This document shows, piece by piece, positions 9,544 through 18,354 of a stretch of 64,000 nucleotides of DNA (positions are counted from its first letter, which is position 1; each line of letters starts with the position of its first letter). The position numbers were made by a program, and so were the translations under genes. Source of the DNA: Actinomycetes bacterium (GTDB lineage: Bacteria; Actinomycetota; Acidimicrobiia; Acidimicrobiales; Ilumatobacteraceae); assembly GCA_025358125.1 (NCBI GenBank), contig JANYKS010000020.1:1-64000 (forward strand), given 5' to 3'. Below the pieces are notes generated by a model that was not told where the DNA came from, did no database searches, and saw nothing but the letters and a program-made list of their open reading frames with translations.

Positions 9544-10938
9544 TCAGCCCTTCTTGAGGCGTTGTTGCATGTCCGTGACCTGGTCGTACACCTGCTTGCG
9601 CTCGCTCATCAGGCGCCTGATCTTCTCCACGGCATGGATCACGGTGGTGTGATCACGGCCACCGAACAAACGGGCAATCGCGGGATAGCTCAGATCGGTG
9701 AGATCGCGGAACACGTACATCGCGATCTGGCGACTGGTCACGAGTGGGCGTTGACGACTCTTGCCGCGCAGTGCCTCGACACTTTGGCCGAGGATGATGG
9801 CCATCTCGGCGAGCAGTTCATCATCGGTGCGGGCCTTGGTCGCGCTGTCGGTGAGCAGATCGCGCAACAGCGTCTCGGCGAGATGGGTCGTGATCGGAAC
9901 CCTGTTCAAGCTGGCATAGGCGGTGACCCGGATCAACGCGCCTTCGAGTTCGCGGATGTTGTTGGTGATGTGTGCTGCAATGAACTCCAACGCCTCGGCC
10001 GGCACTCGTGACTCGTCGCGCTCGGCCTTGTTGCGCAGAATGGCGAGGCGGGTCTCCAGGTCCGGAGGCTGGACGTCGGTGATCAGGCCCCACTTGAAGC
10101 GGCCGCGCAGACGTTCCTCGAGCGTCGGGATCGCGTCTGGCATTCGATCGCTGGAAATGACGATCTGTTTGTTCGCGCCGTGCAGGGAGTTGAAGGTATG
10201 GAAGAACTCTTCCTGCAGTCCCTCCTTGCCTTCCATGAACTGGATGTCGTCGATGAGCAAAACATCGATGTCCCGGTAGCGGCGCTTGAAGCTGGCCGTC
10301 GTGTTCGAGCGGATGGCGTCGACATATTCGTTCAGGAAAGTTTCGGTGCTGACATACCGAACGATGTCGTGCTGATAGTGGCGGTGCACGTAGTGGCCGA
10401 TCGCGTGCAGCAGGTGAGTCTTGCCGAGACCGGCGGCACCGTAGATGAACAGTGGGTTGTAGCTCCGCCCCGGGGTTTCGGCGACTCGCGACGCTGCGGC
10501 GAGCGCGAACTGGTTCGATTGGCCCTTGACGAAGGTGTCGAACGAGTAGCGGGGGTTGAGTCCGGCGAGGTCGGCGGGTGTGGCCGCGCCGCCGCGGCGC
10601 GATGAGCCTGAATTCGAGGCGACCAACGGGGGAGAAATCGCCTGGTCGCCAGGATCGATATCGCCCTCGCGAGGCTCGTCGGCAATGTCGCTGACCTGCA
10701 CATCGACGACGAGATGGCGACTCGCCGCACCGATCTCTTCCAACGCGTCGCGCACCAATGGGAGATAGCGCGACATGATCCGGTCGCGTAGATGGGTGTT
10801 CGGAGCGCTGACCCGCAGCTCGTTCGGTTCGCTCTCGAGCGCGACGACGTCTTGGAACGTGGAGAACCAAACCGCCTCGGAAACCTGAGCTCGAAGGATC
10901 TGCGCGACGGCTGTCCACAACTGCTCGTACTCGCTCAC
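9544..10938 (-). CDS. dnaA: Chromosomal replication initiator DnaA
   Basis: 464 aa. AAA+ initiator that binds DnaA boxes and opens oriC. Walker A is GAAGLGKTH (about residue 170), Walker [16 protein letters not shown], and the domain IV signature is [15 protein letters not shown] near the C-terminus. Domain II is short and Gly/Ser/Pro-rich. A GTG two codons upstream (10944) is in frame, but the ribosome site GAAGGAGGTG would then touch or include the start. The GTG at 10938 sits 5 nt from GGAGG and is preferred. A strong inverted pair of DnaA boxes lies upstream, suggesting autoregulation. Confidence 0.97.
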   Translation of the reverse strand: MSEYEQLWTAVAQILRAQVSEAVWFSTFQDVVALESEPNELRVSAPNTHLRDRIMSRYLPLVRDALEEIGAASRHLVVDVQVSDIADEPREGDIDPGDQAISPPLVASNSGSSRRGGAATPADLAGLNPRYSFDTFVKGQSNQFALAAASRVAETPGRSYNPLFIYGAAGLGKTHLLHAIGHYVHRHYQHDIVRYVSTETFLNEYVDAIRSNTTASFKRRYRDIDVLLIDDIQFMEGKEGLQEEFFHTFNSLHGANKQIVISSDRMPDAIPTLEERLRGRFKWGLITDVQPPDLETRLAILRNKAERDESRVPAEALEFIAAHITNNIRELEGALIRVTAYASLNRVPITTHLAETLLRDLLTDSATKARTDDELLAEMAIILGQSVEALRGKSRQRPLVTSRQIAMYVFRDLTDLSYPAIARLFGGRDHTTVIHAVEKIRRLMSERKQVYDQVTDMQQRLKKG

Positions 10939-10965
10939 CCGCACCTCCTTCGCCGGCCTCGTTCG

Positions 10966-10997
10966 ATGTCCACATTCTTGTCCACATATGTGGATAA
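10966..10997. promoter_or_regulatory. DnaA-box cluster upstream of dnaA
   Basis: Three boxes in 32 bp: ATGTCCACA at 10966-10974 (one mismatch), perfect TTGTCCACA at 10978-10986 and perfect TTATCCACA on the other strand at 10989-10997. The last two face each other as a near-perfect 20-bp palindrome. They sit 30-60 bp upstream of the dnaA start, between dnaA and rpmH. This suits DnaA autoregulation, a secondary part of the origin, or both. Confidence 0.8.
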
Positions 10998-11132
10998 GAA
11001 AAATGCCGCCCTTGGGCAGAACTCGGCACGCTAGCAGCGTTTCCCACGGCCATTGTCACGGCACGGGTCGCTGGTATCGGACGGCATCGCACCGATCGAC
11101 GCGTGGCCAGCGATCAGTAGTTACGACGTTGG

Positions 11133-11162
11133 TTGCCAAGTTCCCGTGCGTGCCCGTAGCCT
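11133..11162 (+). promoter_or_regulatory. Possible rpmH promoter
   Basis: TTGCCA at 11133-11138 and TAGCCT at 11157-11162, 18 bp apart, resemble housekeeping -35 and -10 elements and lie 90 bp upstream of rpmH. Both hexamers are imperfect, so this is a position-based guess. The remainder of the 307-bp dnaA-rpmH spacer shows no gene. Confidence 0.3.
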
Positions 11163-11251
11163 TGAACAGTTCTGGCGCCGCCTGCTTGTCTTGCCGTGCC
11201 GGTCCCTTCAGATTTCTGCAGCCGTGGGGCTGCCTGCCGAGGAGGTTTGCG

Positions 11252-11386
11252 TTGAAGCGCACCTACCAACCAAACAATTTGCAGCGGGCCAAAAAGCATG
11301 GGTTCCGCGCCCGGATGAGTACACGCGGTGGCCGCGCCGTCCTCAAGGCTCGTCGGGCCAAGGGCCGCCACCGTCTGTCGGCTTGA
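11252..11386 (+). CDS. rpmH: 50S ribosomal protein L34
   Basis: 44 aa: [19 protein letters not shown] then [25 protein letters not shown]. This is the full, highly conserved L34 sequence, a small basic protein of the large subunit. The TTG start at 11252 is set by a strong GAGGAGG six nt upstream and by the family N-terminus KRT. It is divergent from dnaA and overlaps the rnpA start, the classic rpmH-rnpA pairing. Confidence 0.97.
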   Translation: MKRTYQPNNLQRAKKHGFRARMSTRGGRAVLKARRAKGRHRLSA

Positions 11387-11751
11387 TCGGGCGCTTCTGC
11401 GGGCGAGCCTGCTTTGAGCGAGTAGCTCGATGCGGCTCGCGTGCTCGTGCCGGAGTGCTGTGGTGCACGTACGTTCTCGATCCTCTCGTCTCGCCGCCCC
11501 AGGTGGCCTATGCAATTGGCCGCGCCGCGGGCCCAGCCGTGACGCGCAACCTGCTCCGGCGTCGGCTGCGGTCCCTGCTCCAGCGCAAGGATTCAGTTCT
11601 CCCGGCAGGGTTGTATCTGTTCGGCGCCTCTCCGGGCGCCACACGACGGTCATACGACGAACTGACGTTCGATCTCGAACGGTTGTTGTCGAAGATCCAA
11701 CCACCCCCCTCTCCAACTCCCTCCCCCTCTCCAACTCCCTCCCCCGCGTGA
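11383..11751 (+). CDS. rnpA: Ribonuclease P protein component
   Basis: 122 aa protein subunit of RNase P, which trims tRNA 5' leaders. The RNR motif region [24 protein letters not shown] is diagnostic. The best start is TTG at 11383, overlapping the rpmH stop (TTGA); it gives an N-terminus ([13 protein letters not shown]) that aligns with the family. The last 20 residues are a Pro/Ser/Thr tail ([11 protein letters not shown]...) encoded by a C-rich repeat tract, not part of the RNase P fold. The core is divergent but recognisable. Confidence 0.9.
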   Translation: MIGRFCGRACFERVARCGSRARAGVLWCTYVLDPLVSPPQVAYAIGRAAGPAVTRNLLRRRLRSLLQRKDSVLPAGLYLFGASPGATRRSYDELTFDLERLLSKIQPPPSPTPSPSPTPSPA

Positions 11752-11780
11752 ACCCCCTCCCCCTCCCCCGCGTGAACGCG
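11698..11780. repeat. C-rich direct repeats at the rnpA-yidD junction
   Basis: Two 18-bp copies of ccccctctccaactccct are followed by two copies of cccccgcgtgaa separated by ccccct units. The tract encodes the Pro/Ser/Thr tail of RnpA, and duplicates the RnpA stop context and a GTG that could serve yidD. Such a tract is prone to slippage. Confidence 0.85.
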
Positions 11781-12047
11781 ACCCGCACGAACCGGCGCCT
11801 CGTCGGCGCCGTGCAGTGGTATCAGCGGGCAGCGCAACTTCGTCCGTCGCCGTGCCGGTTCTCACCGAGTTGCTCGTGTTACGCGGTCGAGGCGCTCCAG
11901 ACCCACGGGACGCCCCGTGGTCTGTGGCTGACTCTGCGTCGACTCGTGCGGTGCCGCCCGTTCGGCCCGAGCGGTTACGACCCGGTTCCCGACGTTGTCC
12001 ACCCGACGTTGCCCCCCACGCCGTATCTCCCGAGAAAGGGTGAGTAG
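11772..12047 (+). CDS. yidD: Membrane protein insertion efficiency factor YidD
   Basis: 91 aa. The family pattern is clear: VGAVQWYQRAAQLRPSPCRFSPSCSCYAVEALQTHG, then GLWLTLRRLVRCRPFGPSGYDPVP. The cysteines of CRFSPSCSCY are conserved. YidD assists YidC-dependent insertion. The start is taken at GTG 11772, six residues before the conserved core. An in-frame GTG at 11748 overlapping the rnpA stop is an alternative. It is directly followed by yidC (3-nt gap). Confidence 0.92.
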   Translation: MNATRTNRRLVGAVQWYQRAAQLRPSPCRFSPSCSCYAVEALQTHGTPRGLWLTLRRLVRCRPFGPSGYDPVPDVVHPTLPPTPYLPRKGE

Positions 12048-12050
12048 CTC

Positions 12051-13250
12051 ATGTTCGAAGGCCCAGCTTGGCTCGTTTCCCAGTTCTACAGCCTGACCCA
12101 CAACTATGCCTTCGCGATCGCGTTGGTCGCGCTCACCGTGATGGTCCTCGTGACCCCGCTCACGCTCAAGAGCACCAAGGGCATGCTCGAGATGCAGCGT
12201 CTGCAACCGGAGATGAAGCGGCTCCAGGCACAGCATCGCGGTGATCGCCAAAAGCTCAACGAAGAGATGATGAAGCTCTATCAGGAGCACAAGGTCAATC
12301 CGTTGGCGTCGTGCCTGCCGTTGTTGTTGCAGATGCCGGTGTTCTTCATCATGTACCGCGTGCTCCACGGCCTCACCCGCGCTGGCACTTGTGCGGCCAA
12401 CGCCCCCGACGACATCAAAAGCATTTGCGCGACCAAGGGTCTCAAGATCGGTGAGGTGTTCGGCTTCGACCCGGATCACATCTCGCACAACTCGGCCCTC
12501 TACAAGAGCCTTGTTGGTAAACACGAGATGTTGTCGCTCGGCCTCGATCTGTCCAAGCGGCCGGCTGCGTTCATCAGCGAGTCCTTCGGCAAGGGCCTGA
12601 TCTACGCAGGCCTGGTTGTGATTCTCGGGCTTCTCTACTTCGCCCAGCAGAAGATGGTCGCCTCACGGGCCGCAATCAGCCCGACGATGTCGCCGACCCA
12701 GGCCAAGATCATGCAGTACCTGCCGGTGGTGTTCGCCGTCTTCCAGATCTTCTTCCTCACCGGATTGGTCATCTACTACATCACCCAGGCCCTGTTCCGG
12801 ATTGGTCAAAACCATTACATCACGAAACGCTTCTATCACGGTGACGATTCGCTCGGCCGCCAGGCGATGGCCGCCGGTGTCCGCGCTCGCGATGAGGCCA
12901 AGGCCAACGGCTCGCCCGGCGCCGGGGTCGCTGCCGGCGGTGGGATGTTTGCCCAGGCCAAGCGTGATGCGCAGGCCCGGCGGGAAGCCCAGGACCCGGT
13001 TCGGGGCAGGCCTGTGGCTGCTGGCAAGGGTGCCTCAGCGGGCAAGGTGTCTGCCACCGGTAAGGCGGCGGCCACCGGTAAGGCGGCGGCCATAGGCAAG
13101 GGTACGCCCGCCAAGCAACCCGACGTGACGACCAGCAAGCGCGCCACTGCCCCCAAGAATCGCCCGACACCGTCATCGGCACGCCCACAGCGGCCGACGG
13201 CATCCGGGCGCTCGGGCGCCCCGGCACGACCCAAGCCACCGAAAAACTAA
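12051..13250 (+). CDS. yidC: Membrane protein insertase YidC/Oxa1
   Basis: 399 aa. Inserts and folds membrane proteins with or without SecYEG. The Oxa1 core covers about residues 1-260: helices near 17-37, 85-108 (LASCLPLLLQMPVFFIMYRVL), 185-202 and 225-250 (YLPVVFAVFQIFFLTGLVIYYI), and a charged cytoplasmic hairpin (MQRLQPEMKRLQAQHRGDRQKL). The last 115 residues are a basic, Ala/Gly/Lys/Pro-rich tail with a GKAAATGKAAA repeat; such tails can bind ribosomes. It lies between yidD and jag. Confidence 0.96.
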   Translation: MFEGPAWLVSQFYSLTHNYAFAIALVALTVMVLVTPLTLKSTKGMLEMQRLQPEMKRLQAQHRGDRQKLNEEMMKLYQEHKVNPLASCLPLLLQMPVFFIMYRVLHGLTRAGTCAANAPDDIKSICATKGLKIGEVFGFDPDHISHNSALYKSLVGKHEMLSLGLDLSKRPAAFISESFGKGLIYAGLVVILGLLYFAQQKMVASRAAISPTMSPTQAKIMQYLPVVFAVFQIFFLTGLVIYYITQALFRIGQNHYITKRFYHGDDSLGRQAMAAGVRARDEAKANGSPGAGVAAGGGMFAQAKRDAQARREAQDPVRGRPVAAGKGASAGKVSATGKAAATGKAAAIGKGTPAKQPDVTTSKRATAPKNRPTPSSARPQRPTASGRSGAPARPKPPKN

Positions 13251-13287
13251 CGGATACGCGAGTCGCAGCCGCGACCGACAACAGTGA

Positions 13288-14157
13288 ATGGACAACGAGA
13301 TGCAGTGGGTCGAGACGACTGGTAAGTCAATCGAAGAAGCAAAGGGCCTGGCCCTCGATCAACTTGGTGTCGGCGAGGACGACACCGACTTCGAGATTCT
13401 CGAAGAGCCGCGTAGTGGTCTGTTCGGTCGAGTCAAGGGCGAGGCGCGGGTCCGGGCCCGGGTTCGGCCCACCGCAGTTCGGCCCAAGCTCGAACGCCGC
13501 GATCGCAAGAAGGGCCGCGACGGTCGTGAGGAGGCGAGCCGTGAGCAGGGAAACCGTGAGCAGGACGAACAGTCCGCCCCGACGTCACGCCCTGATACGG
13601 TTCAGTCGACGCACGGTGGTGGCGGTCGGCAACGCAGGCCACAACAGCAGCGCCGCGACGTTGCTCCGAAGACACAACGAGAGGATTCTGCCGTGAGTGC
13701 ACAACAGGTTGGCGAAGAGGCCAAAAAGTTCTTGTCCGAGCTGGTGAGCGCGTTCGGCTTGGTCGGCACGGTCGATCTCCGTGAAGACGGCGATGATCTG
13801 GAGCTGACGGTGAGCGGCAGCGATCTGGGCATCATGGTCGGCCCTCGCGGCAACACCTTGCTCGCCGTGCAGGATCTCGCCCGGGTGGCCTCGCAGCGCC
13901 GCCTCGGAGATCACGACACCCGGCTCCGGGTCGATGTCGGCGGTTACCGTGAGCGCCGCCGCGAGGCGCTCTCGCGTTTCGCGATTCAAATTGCGGACCA
14001 GGTAGTCGCAAGCGGCGAGGCCCGCTCGCTCGAGCCGATGCCATCAGCGGATCGCAAGGTCATTCACGACGTGCTCACAGATCACGCCGGTGTGGTCACT
14101 CGCTCCGAGGGTGATGATCCGAGCCGCCGGGTCGTCATCGCTCCGGCGAATGACTGA
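13288..14157 (+). CDS. jag: Jag/KhpB RNA-binding protein
   Basis: 289 aa. Residues 1-52 are a Jag-N domain (VETTGKSIEEAKGLALDQLGVGEDD). A charged linker spans about 55-135. A KH domain follows (LTVSGSDLGIMVGPRGNTLLAVQDLA, with GPRG in place of GxxG) and an R3H domain at the C-terminus (RERRREALSRFAIQIADQV, then the R/H-containing segment near VIHDVL). These proteins bind RNA and influence cell shape and division, and sit beside yidC as here. It overlaps rsmG by 8 nt. Confidence 0.93.
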   Translation: MDNEMQWVETTGKSIEEAKGLALDQLGVGEDDTDFEILEEPRSGLFGRVKGEARVRARVRPTAVRPKLERRDRKKGRDGREEASREQGNREQDEQSAPTSRPDTVQSTHGGGGRQRRPQQQRRDVAPKTQREDSAVSAQQVGEEAKKFLSELVSAFGLVGTVDLREDGDDLELTVSGSDLGIMVGPRGNTLLAVQDLARVASQRRLGDHDTRLRVDVGGYRERRREALSRFAIQIADQVVASGEARSLEPMPSADRKVIHDVLTDHAGVVTRSEGDDPSRRVVIAPAND

Positions 14158-14713
14158 CGACAACCGGTTACTGAACGTTCTCCGATCCCTGCGTGAACGC
14201 GGCGCAATCGGAGAGGAATCACTTTCCCAGGCAATCACTCACTCCGAGGCTTTCGTCGCAGCCCTGCCGTACCCATGCCATCGTGTCATCGATCTTGGGT
14301 CCGGTGGCGGGCTGCCCGGCTTGATAGTCGCCAGTCGGAGGCCGGACCTGTTGGTGGTGCTCACCGATCGCCGTGAGCGCAGGGTCGATCTGCTTCGGCT
14401 CGCATCGGTACAACTCGGCATCGGCGATCGGGTTGAGGTACTCGGTGGCGACGTCGTCCGGTTCGGCCGTGAGTCAAAGTGGGTGGGATTGTTCGATGCT
14501 GTGACGGCCCGTTCCTTCGGCGCTCCGCTGTGGACATTGCAGTGCGCGGTGCCCTTTCTCCGCCAGGGTGGAGCGGTGATTGTTTCCGAACCGCCGTCGC
14601 CAGATGCCTTCCGGCGCTGGCCAACCGAGGGTGTTGCGGCACTCGGCCTCCGTCCATCAGAGCAGGTGTTCCCGTTCGTACGCCGGTTCGTTGTGGACGA
14701 ATGTTTCACGTGA
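14150..14713 (+). CDS. rsmG: 16S rRNA (guanine527-N7)-methyltransferase
   Basis: 187 aa. Methylates G527 of 16S rRNA using SAM. Motif I is VIDLGSGGGLPGL; further family segments are LLVVLTDRRERRVDLLRLA and FDAVTARSFGAP. The ATG at 14150 overlaps the jag stop by 8 nt and begins MTDDNRLLNVLRSL. The 3' end contains a parS site, which encodes the last residues and the stop codon. Confidence 0.94.
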   Translation: MTDDNRLLNVLRSLRERGAIGEESLSQAITHSEAFVAALPYPCHRVIDLGSGGGLPGLIVASRRPDLLVVLTDRRERRVDLLRLASVQLGIGDRVEVLGGDVVRFGRESKWVGLFDAVTARSFGAPLWTLQCAVPFLRQGGAVIVSEPPSPDAFRRWPTEGVAALGLRPSEQVFPFVRRFVVDECFT

Positions 14714-14717
14714 AACG
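14702..14717. promoter_or_regulatory. parS: parS site 1
   Basis: TGTTTCACGTGAAACG, 15 of 16 matches to the parS consensus. It spans the last codons and stop of rsmG. ParB binds and spreads from such sites. Confidence 0.93.
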
Positions 14718-14741
14718 TCAGGGTTAGGTCCGAGCTCGACC

Positions 14742-14757
14742 TGTTTCACGTGAAACA
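14742..14757. promoter_or_regulatory. parS: parS site 2
   Basis: TGTTTCACGTGAAACA, perfect palindromic parS consensus, in the rsmG-parA spacer. Confidence 0.97.
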
Positions 14758-14790
14758 ACGTCGACAAGACTGCCGATACGTTCGTCATCC

Positions 14791-14806
14791 TGTTTCACGT
14801 GAAACA
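14791..14806. promoter_or_regulatory. parS: parS site 3
   Basis: TGTTTCACGTGAAACA, perfect consensus, 34 bp after site 2 and about 145 bp upstream of the preferred parA start. Three sites within 105 bp may also allow ParB to repress parAB. Confidence 0.97.
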
Positions 14807-14949
14807 TCCGGTCTGCGCCCGCACCTGACCTTGATCGAGGCGAGATACCTTGATCTGGTCGATCGAGCATGTAGTGTTCTCGTGACGTAGTGACTGAGCA
14901 TTCGACGCCAAGTCGCGGACGGACGACGCAAGAAGGGGAAGCCAACTCG

Positions 14950-15909
14950 ATGACCTCTGTGAGAGACCACGACGACCTGCCGGAAGTCGCCTCGGTGATG
15001 GACACCAGGACGGACGCGATGCCGCAGGTGGAGTCTGATTCAGCATTGGATACGGTGCCGGACTCAGGACCGCCGCCGCCAGCCCCGCCACCATCACCTC
15101 CACTCCCGCCACCGCCACAGACCTATCCGCTGCCGCGGATCATCGCAATCGCCAATCAAAAGGGTGGGGTCGGTAAGACGACCACCGCGGTCAACCTCGG
15201 GGCATGTCTCGCCGAGATCGGTTTCCGAACGCTGATCATCGACCTCGATCCCCAGGGCAACGCATCAACCGGGCTCGGGATCGAGAACCGCGGACTCGAG
15301 ACGTCGATGTATCACGTGATCATGCATGAGGCACCGCTCGAGAATTGCATCGAGCCGGCATCCGTCAAGAACCTGTTCGTAGCACCATCCAGCCTCGACC
15401 TGGCCGGCACCGAGATCGAACTCGTGCCTGCGTTCAGCCGTGAGAATCGTCTCAAACGGGCGATCGAGGCGGTGCAGGACGACTACGACTATGTGCTCAT
15501 CGACTGCCCTCCGTCGCTCGGCCTGTTGACCGTGAATGGTCTGACCGCGGCCACCGAGGTGCTGGTACCGATCCAGTGCGAGTACTACGCGTTGGAAGGT
15601 CTCGGGCAGTTGCTCCGCAACGTCGACCTGGTGCGCCGGAATCTCAATCCGACGCTCACGGTCAGCACGATCGTGTGCGTCATGTACGATGCGCGAACCA
15701 AGCTTGCCGATCAAGTCGTCAAGGAAGTGCGCGAGCACTTCGGCGACAAGGTGATGCGCACGGTCGTGCCGAGAACCGTCCGGCTGTCAGAAGCGCCGTC
15801 GTTTGGGCAGCCGATCATCACGTTCGATTCGTCGTCTCGTGGCGCCGTCGCATACCGGATGGTTGCCAAGGAGGTGAGCGCTAGTGGCACGCCTCGGGGG
15901 ACTCGGTAA
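14950..15909 (+). CDS. parA: Chromosome-partitioning ATPase ParA
   Basis: 319 aa. Walker-type ATPase that moves ParB-parS complexes. The deviant Walker A is KGGVGKTTT at about 71-79, followed by IIDLDPQGNASTGLG and YVLIDCPPSLGLLTVNGL. Residues 38-58 form a Pro-rich linker (PPPPAPPPSPPLPPPP), an N-terminal extension. The ATG at 14950 follows AAGGGGAAG; an in-frame GTG at 14890 would add 20 residues. It overlaps parB by 26 nt. Confidence 0.95.
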   Translation: MTSVRDHDDLPEVASVMDTRTDAMPQVESDSALDTVPDSGPPPPAPPPSPPLPPPPQTYPLPRIIAIANQKGGVGKTTTAVNLGACLAEIGFRTLIIDLDPQGNASTGLGIENRGLETSMYHVIMHEAPLENCIEPASVKNLFVAPSSLDLAGTEIELVPAFSRENRLKRAIEAVQDDYDYVLIDCPPSLGLLTVNGLTAATEVLVPIQCEYYALEGLGQLLRNVDLVRRNLNPTLTVSTIVCVMYDARTKLADQVVKEVREHFGDKVMRTVVPRTVRLSEAPSFGQPIITFDSSSRGAVAYRMVAKEVSASGTPRGTR

Positions 15910-16846
15910 AGGGTTGGGCGCGCTGATCCCGTCGGACCTCGACGATCAGCTGAATTCGGGCGGCGGGGTGGATGACGATCGGACCCGTCTGCTCGATGTG
16001 CCGATCGACTCGGTATCGCCGAATCCCAATCAACCGCGGGTCCACTTCGACGAGGAAACGTTGGCCGAACTCGCAGCCTCGATCCGTGAGATCGGGGTTC
16101 TCCAACCCGTGCTGGCTCGCGATCTCGGCGACGGTAGGTATCAACTCGTTGCGGGCGAGCGCCGTTGGCGGGCAGCCCGGCGTGCCGGCCTGACCACGAT
16201 TCCAGCCATTGTCCGCCGGACCGACGATCTCAACTCGATCGAGCAGGCGCTGGTCGAGAACCTCCACCGCCAAGATCTGACGCCGCTCGAGGAGGCTGCC
16301 GCGTATCAACAGTTGATCGAGGACTTCGGGCTGACACACGAACAGGTGTCCGTCCGTGTCGGCAAGAGCCGGTCGGTCATCTCCAACACGCTCCGGCTGA
16401 TGACTCTGCCGCCGTCGATTCAACATCTGCTCGCCGATGGCCGCCTCTCGGCCGGCCACGCACGCGCCCTACTCGGTAGTCCTGATCGCGCGTTCCAAGA
16501 ACATCTCGCCAAGCGTGCCGTCGGCGAAGGGTGGTCGGTCCGAGCAGTGGAGGAGGCGATTCGGGATCGCCAGGCCGGCGGGGCTGGTGAGCCGGCCGGT
16601 GCAGACGGCACCGGCACGACGTTGACGCCAGGAACACACGATGGTGCGGGGCTGACACCGGTGACTCGTTTGCGCCCACCGGGCCTGCTCGAACTCGAAC
16701 ACCTCCTGGCCGAGCATCTCTCTACCAAGGTCGCTGTGACGATGGGTGCCAAGCGAGGCAAAGTCTCGATCGACTTCGCAGATCTCGAGGATCTGGAGCG
16801 GATTTATCGCCGGATGGTCGAGGATTCAGATGATTCGATCGCCTGA
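15884..16846 (+). CDS. parB: Chromosome-partitioning protein ParB
   Basis: 320 aa CTP-dependent clamp that loads at parS. The N-terminal GGLGKGLGALIP contacts ParA. The CTPase/ParB-box segments are GVLQPVLAR and LVAGERRWRAARRAGL, with ENLHRQDLTPLEEA after. The helix-turn-helix is LTHEQVSVRVGKSRSVISNTLRLM. The C-terminal dimerisation domain ends RIYRRMVEDSDD. GTG start inside the parA 3' end. Confidence 0.97.
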   Translation: MARLGGLGKGLGALIPSDLDDQLNSGGGVDDDRTRLLDVPIDSVSPNPNQPRVHFDEETLAELAASIREIGVLQPVLARDLGDGRYQLVAGERRWRAARRAGLTTIPAIVRRTDDLNSIEQALVENLHRQDLTPLEEAAAYQQLIEDFGLTHEQVSVRVGKSRSVISNTLRLMTLPPSIQHLLADGRLSAGHARALLGSPDRAFQEHLAKRAVGEGWSVRAVEEAIRDRQAGGAGEPAGADGTGTTLTPGTHDGAGLTPVTRLRPPGLLELEHLLAEHLSTKVAVTMGAKRGKVSIDFADLEDLERIYRRMVEDSDDSIA

Positions 16847-16948
16847 ACTGCGGATGTGACGAATGCCACTCTCACCGTAGCCTGAAGCTTGTGCCTGAGG
16901 GTTACGCACAATGTGTGCATAGCCCTGTGGATAAACTCTCTATCTGCG

Positions 16949-17905
16949 CTACAGGGTCGGCCCAGGAGGGTTTGAGCGATCCTCCAACGGCTTGGCGGTC
17001 CAGGCCTCGAGTGCGGAGCGGACGACGGCCGTCACGTCGGTCGAGAGGTCAACTGTTCGCCGCACGTCGGCGAGCGATACCAGTACCGCCGGCATGCGCG
17101 TCTCGCGCAAGACTTGCAACCGCATCCCATGCAGGCATGGCGCCACACCGGCCACCGCACCGAAACCGGCGACCAGTCGCTCTGCCAGGGAGCGGCCACC
17201 CGATGACTCGAATGTGGGTACGGCGTAGTACGAGATCCGGCTGGGTTCGCCGGGACGGGACTCGAAACCGAGGTATACATCTGCCTCGAAACTGTTGGCA
17301 ACCCCAGCCTGGACCCGAGCATCGGGTTCGTCGACTGAGATGACGACGGCCCCACTGAGACGCAGTTCGCGTGCCAAAACCCTGGTCAGGGCACTCAGAC
17401 CGCCGAACTGGCCAACCACGACGCGCAGGCCCCGCAGCGACGACGAACGTGTCCGCAACTGATCGCGCTCGCGAACCGTCGCGATCCCGGGGCCGGTGCC
17501 TGTCTGGCTGCTGACACGCCGGATCGCCTTCAGTGTCACCGGCCCAGACGTACCGTCGGCCACCAAACCGCAGTTCCGTTGGAAGTCGACCAGTGCACCA
17601 GCGGTGAGCGGACCAAGAATGCCGTCGACCCGGCCGCAATCGAAACCGATCCGGCCGAGAAGGCTCTGCAGGTCGGCGACATCGTCGCCGCGCAGGTTCG
17701 GCGCGGTCAGGAACAGTAACCGGTCACCAAGCCGCCAGGACGCTTCGACCAGACCAACCCACGTGTCCTGATCGACTTGTCCGTCGATCCGCATCCCGCG
17801 TGCTTCTTGAAAAGCGCGCAGCGACGCAACGGTCGCAGCACAAAATTCGCCCGCCTCGGCGGCCGGGGCTGGGGGGAACCCGGCGGCACAGAGGCGGCGT
17901 TGCAA
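16949..17905 (-). CDS. CwlM-like protein: two peptidoglycan-binding repeats plus degenerate amidase domain
   Basis: At least 318 aa. Two PG_binding_1 repeats (about 1-55 and 70-130; the second reads RGDDVADLQSLLGRIGFDCGRVDGILG) are followed by an N-acetylmuramoyl-L-alanine amidase (Amidase_3) fold. The layout and place next to trxA match mycobacterial CwlM, a cytoplasmic regulator that activates MurA. The usual zinc-ligand segment DPGHGG is replaced by VVGQFGG, so hydrolase activity is unlikely. TTG 17905 has no well-placed ribosome site. The open frame continues upstream through [11 protein letters not shown], which resembles the first repeat, so the true start may be a rare codon (ATT or CTG) overlapping trxA. 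Confidence 0.8.
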   Translation of the reverse strand: MQRRLCAAGFPPAPAAEAGEFCAATVASLRAFQEARGMRIDGQVDQDTWVGLVEASWRLGDRLLFLTAPNLRGDDVADLQSLLGRIGFDCGRVDGILGPLTAGALVDFQRNCGLVADGTSGPVTLKAIRRVSSQTGTGPGIATVRERDQLRTRSSSLRGLRVVVGQFGGLSALTRVLARELRLSGAVVISVDEPDARVQAGVANSFEADVYLGFESRPGEPSRISYYAVPTFESSGGRSLAERLVAGFGAVAGVAPCLHGMRLQVLRETRMPAVLVSLADVRRTVDLSTDVTAVVRSALEAWTAKPLEDRSNPPGPTL

Positions 17906-17937
17906 ATCGCGAATTGCCTCCCCGCGCTGACCTGGAG

Positions 17938-18276
17938 TCAGAGGGAAGTGGGGAGAAATTCGTCGAGCTCCTGAAGTAGTTGACCCTTGCCCTTGGCGCC
18001 CACGAGGCGTTTGGCGAGTTCGCCGTTGTTGAATACCAACAGGGTGGGGATACTCATCACGTTGTACCGCATCGCTAGATCAGGGTGCTCATCGACGTTG
18101 AGTTTGGCGATCGTGACCTTGCCGCTCTGCTCAGTGGCGATTTCGGCGAGGATCGGAGCGATGGTCTTACACGGACCACACCATTCGGCCCAGAAGTCGA
18201 CGACGACGGGGGTTTGAGAACCGGAGATGGTCTCATCGAAGGTGCTGGTAGTGAGGGTGACGATGCCGTCAGCCAT
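17938..18276 (-). CDS. trxA: Thioredoxin
   Basis: 112 aa. Reduces protein disulfides, fed by TrxB. The active site is [13 protein letters not shown]; the cis-Pro motif is SIPTLLVF. The ATG at 18276 is preceded by AAAGGACCCATC, giving a good ribosome site. An in-frame upstream TTG lies before that site and is rejected. It follows trxB in the same direction. Confidence 0.97.
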   Translation of the reverse strand: MADGIVTLTTSTFDETISGSQTPVVVDFWAEWCGPCKTIAPILAEIATEQSGKVTIAKLNVDEHPDLAMRYNVMSIPTLLVFNNGELAKRLVGAKGKGQLLQELDEFLPTSL

Positions 18277-18354
18277 GATGGGTCCTTTCAATTGGAACGT
18301 AATGCTAGCGAGGTCAACAGCCCGACGAAGGGCAGCATTCCCGCTGACGGTGTG

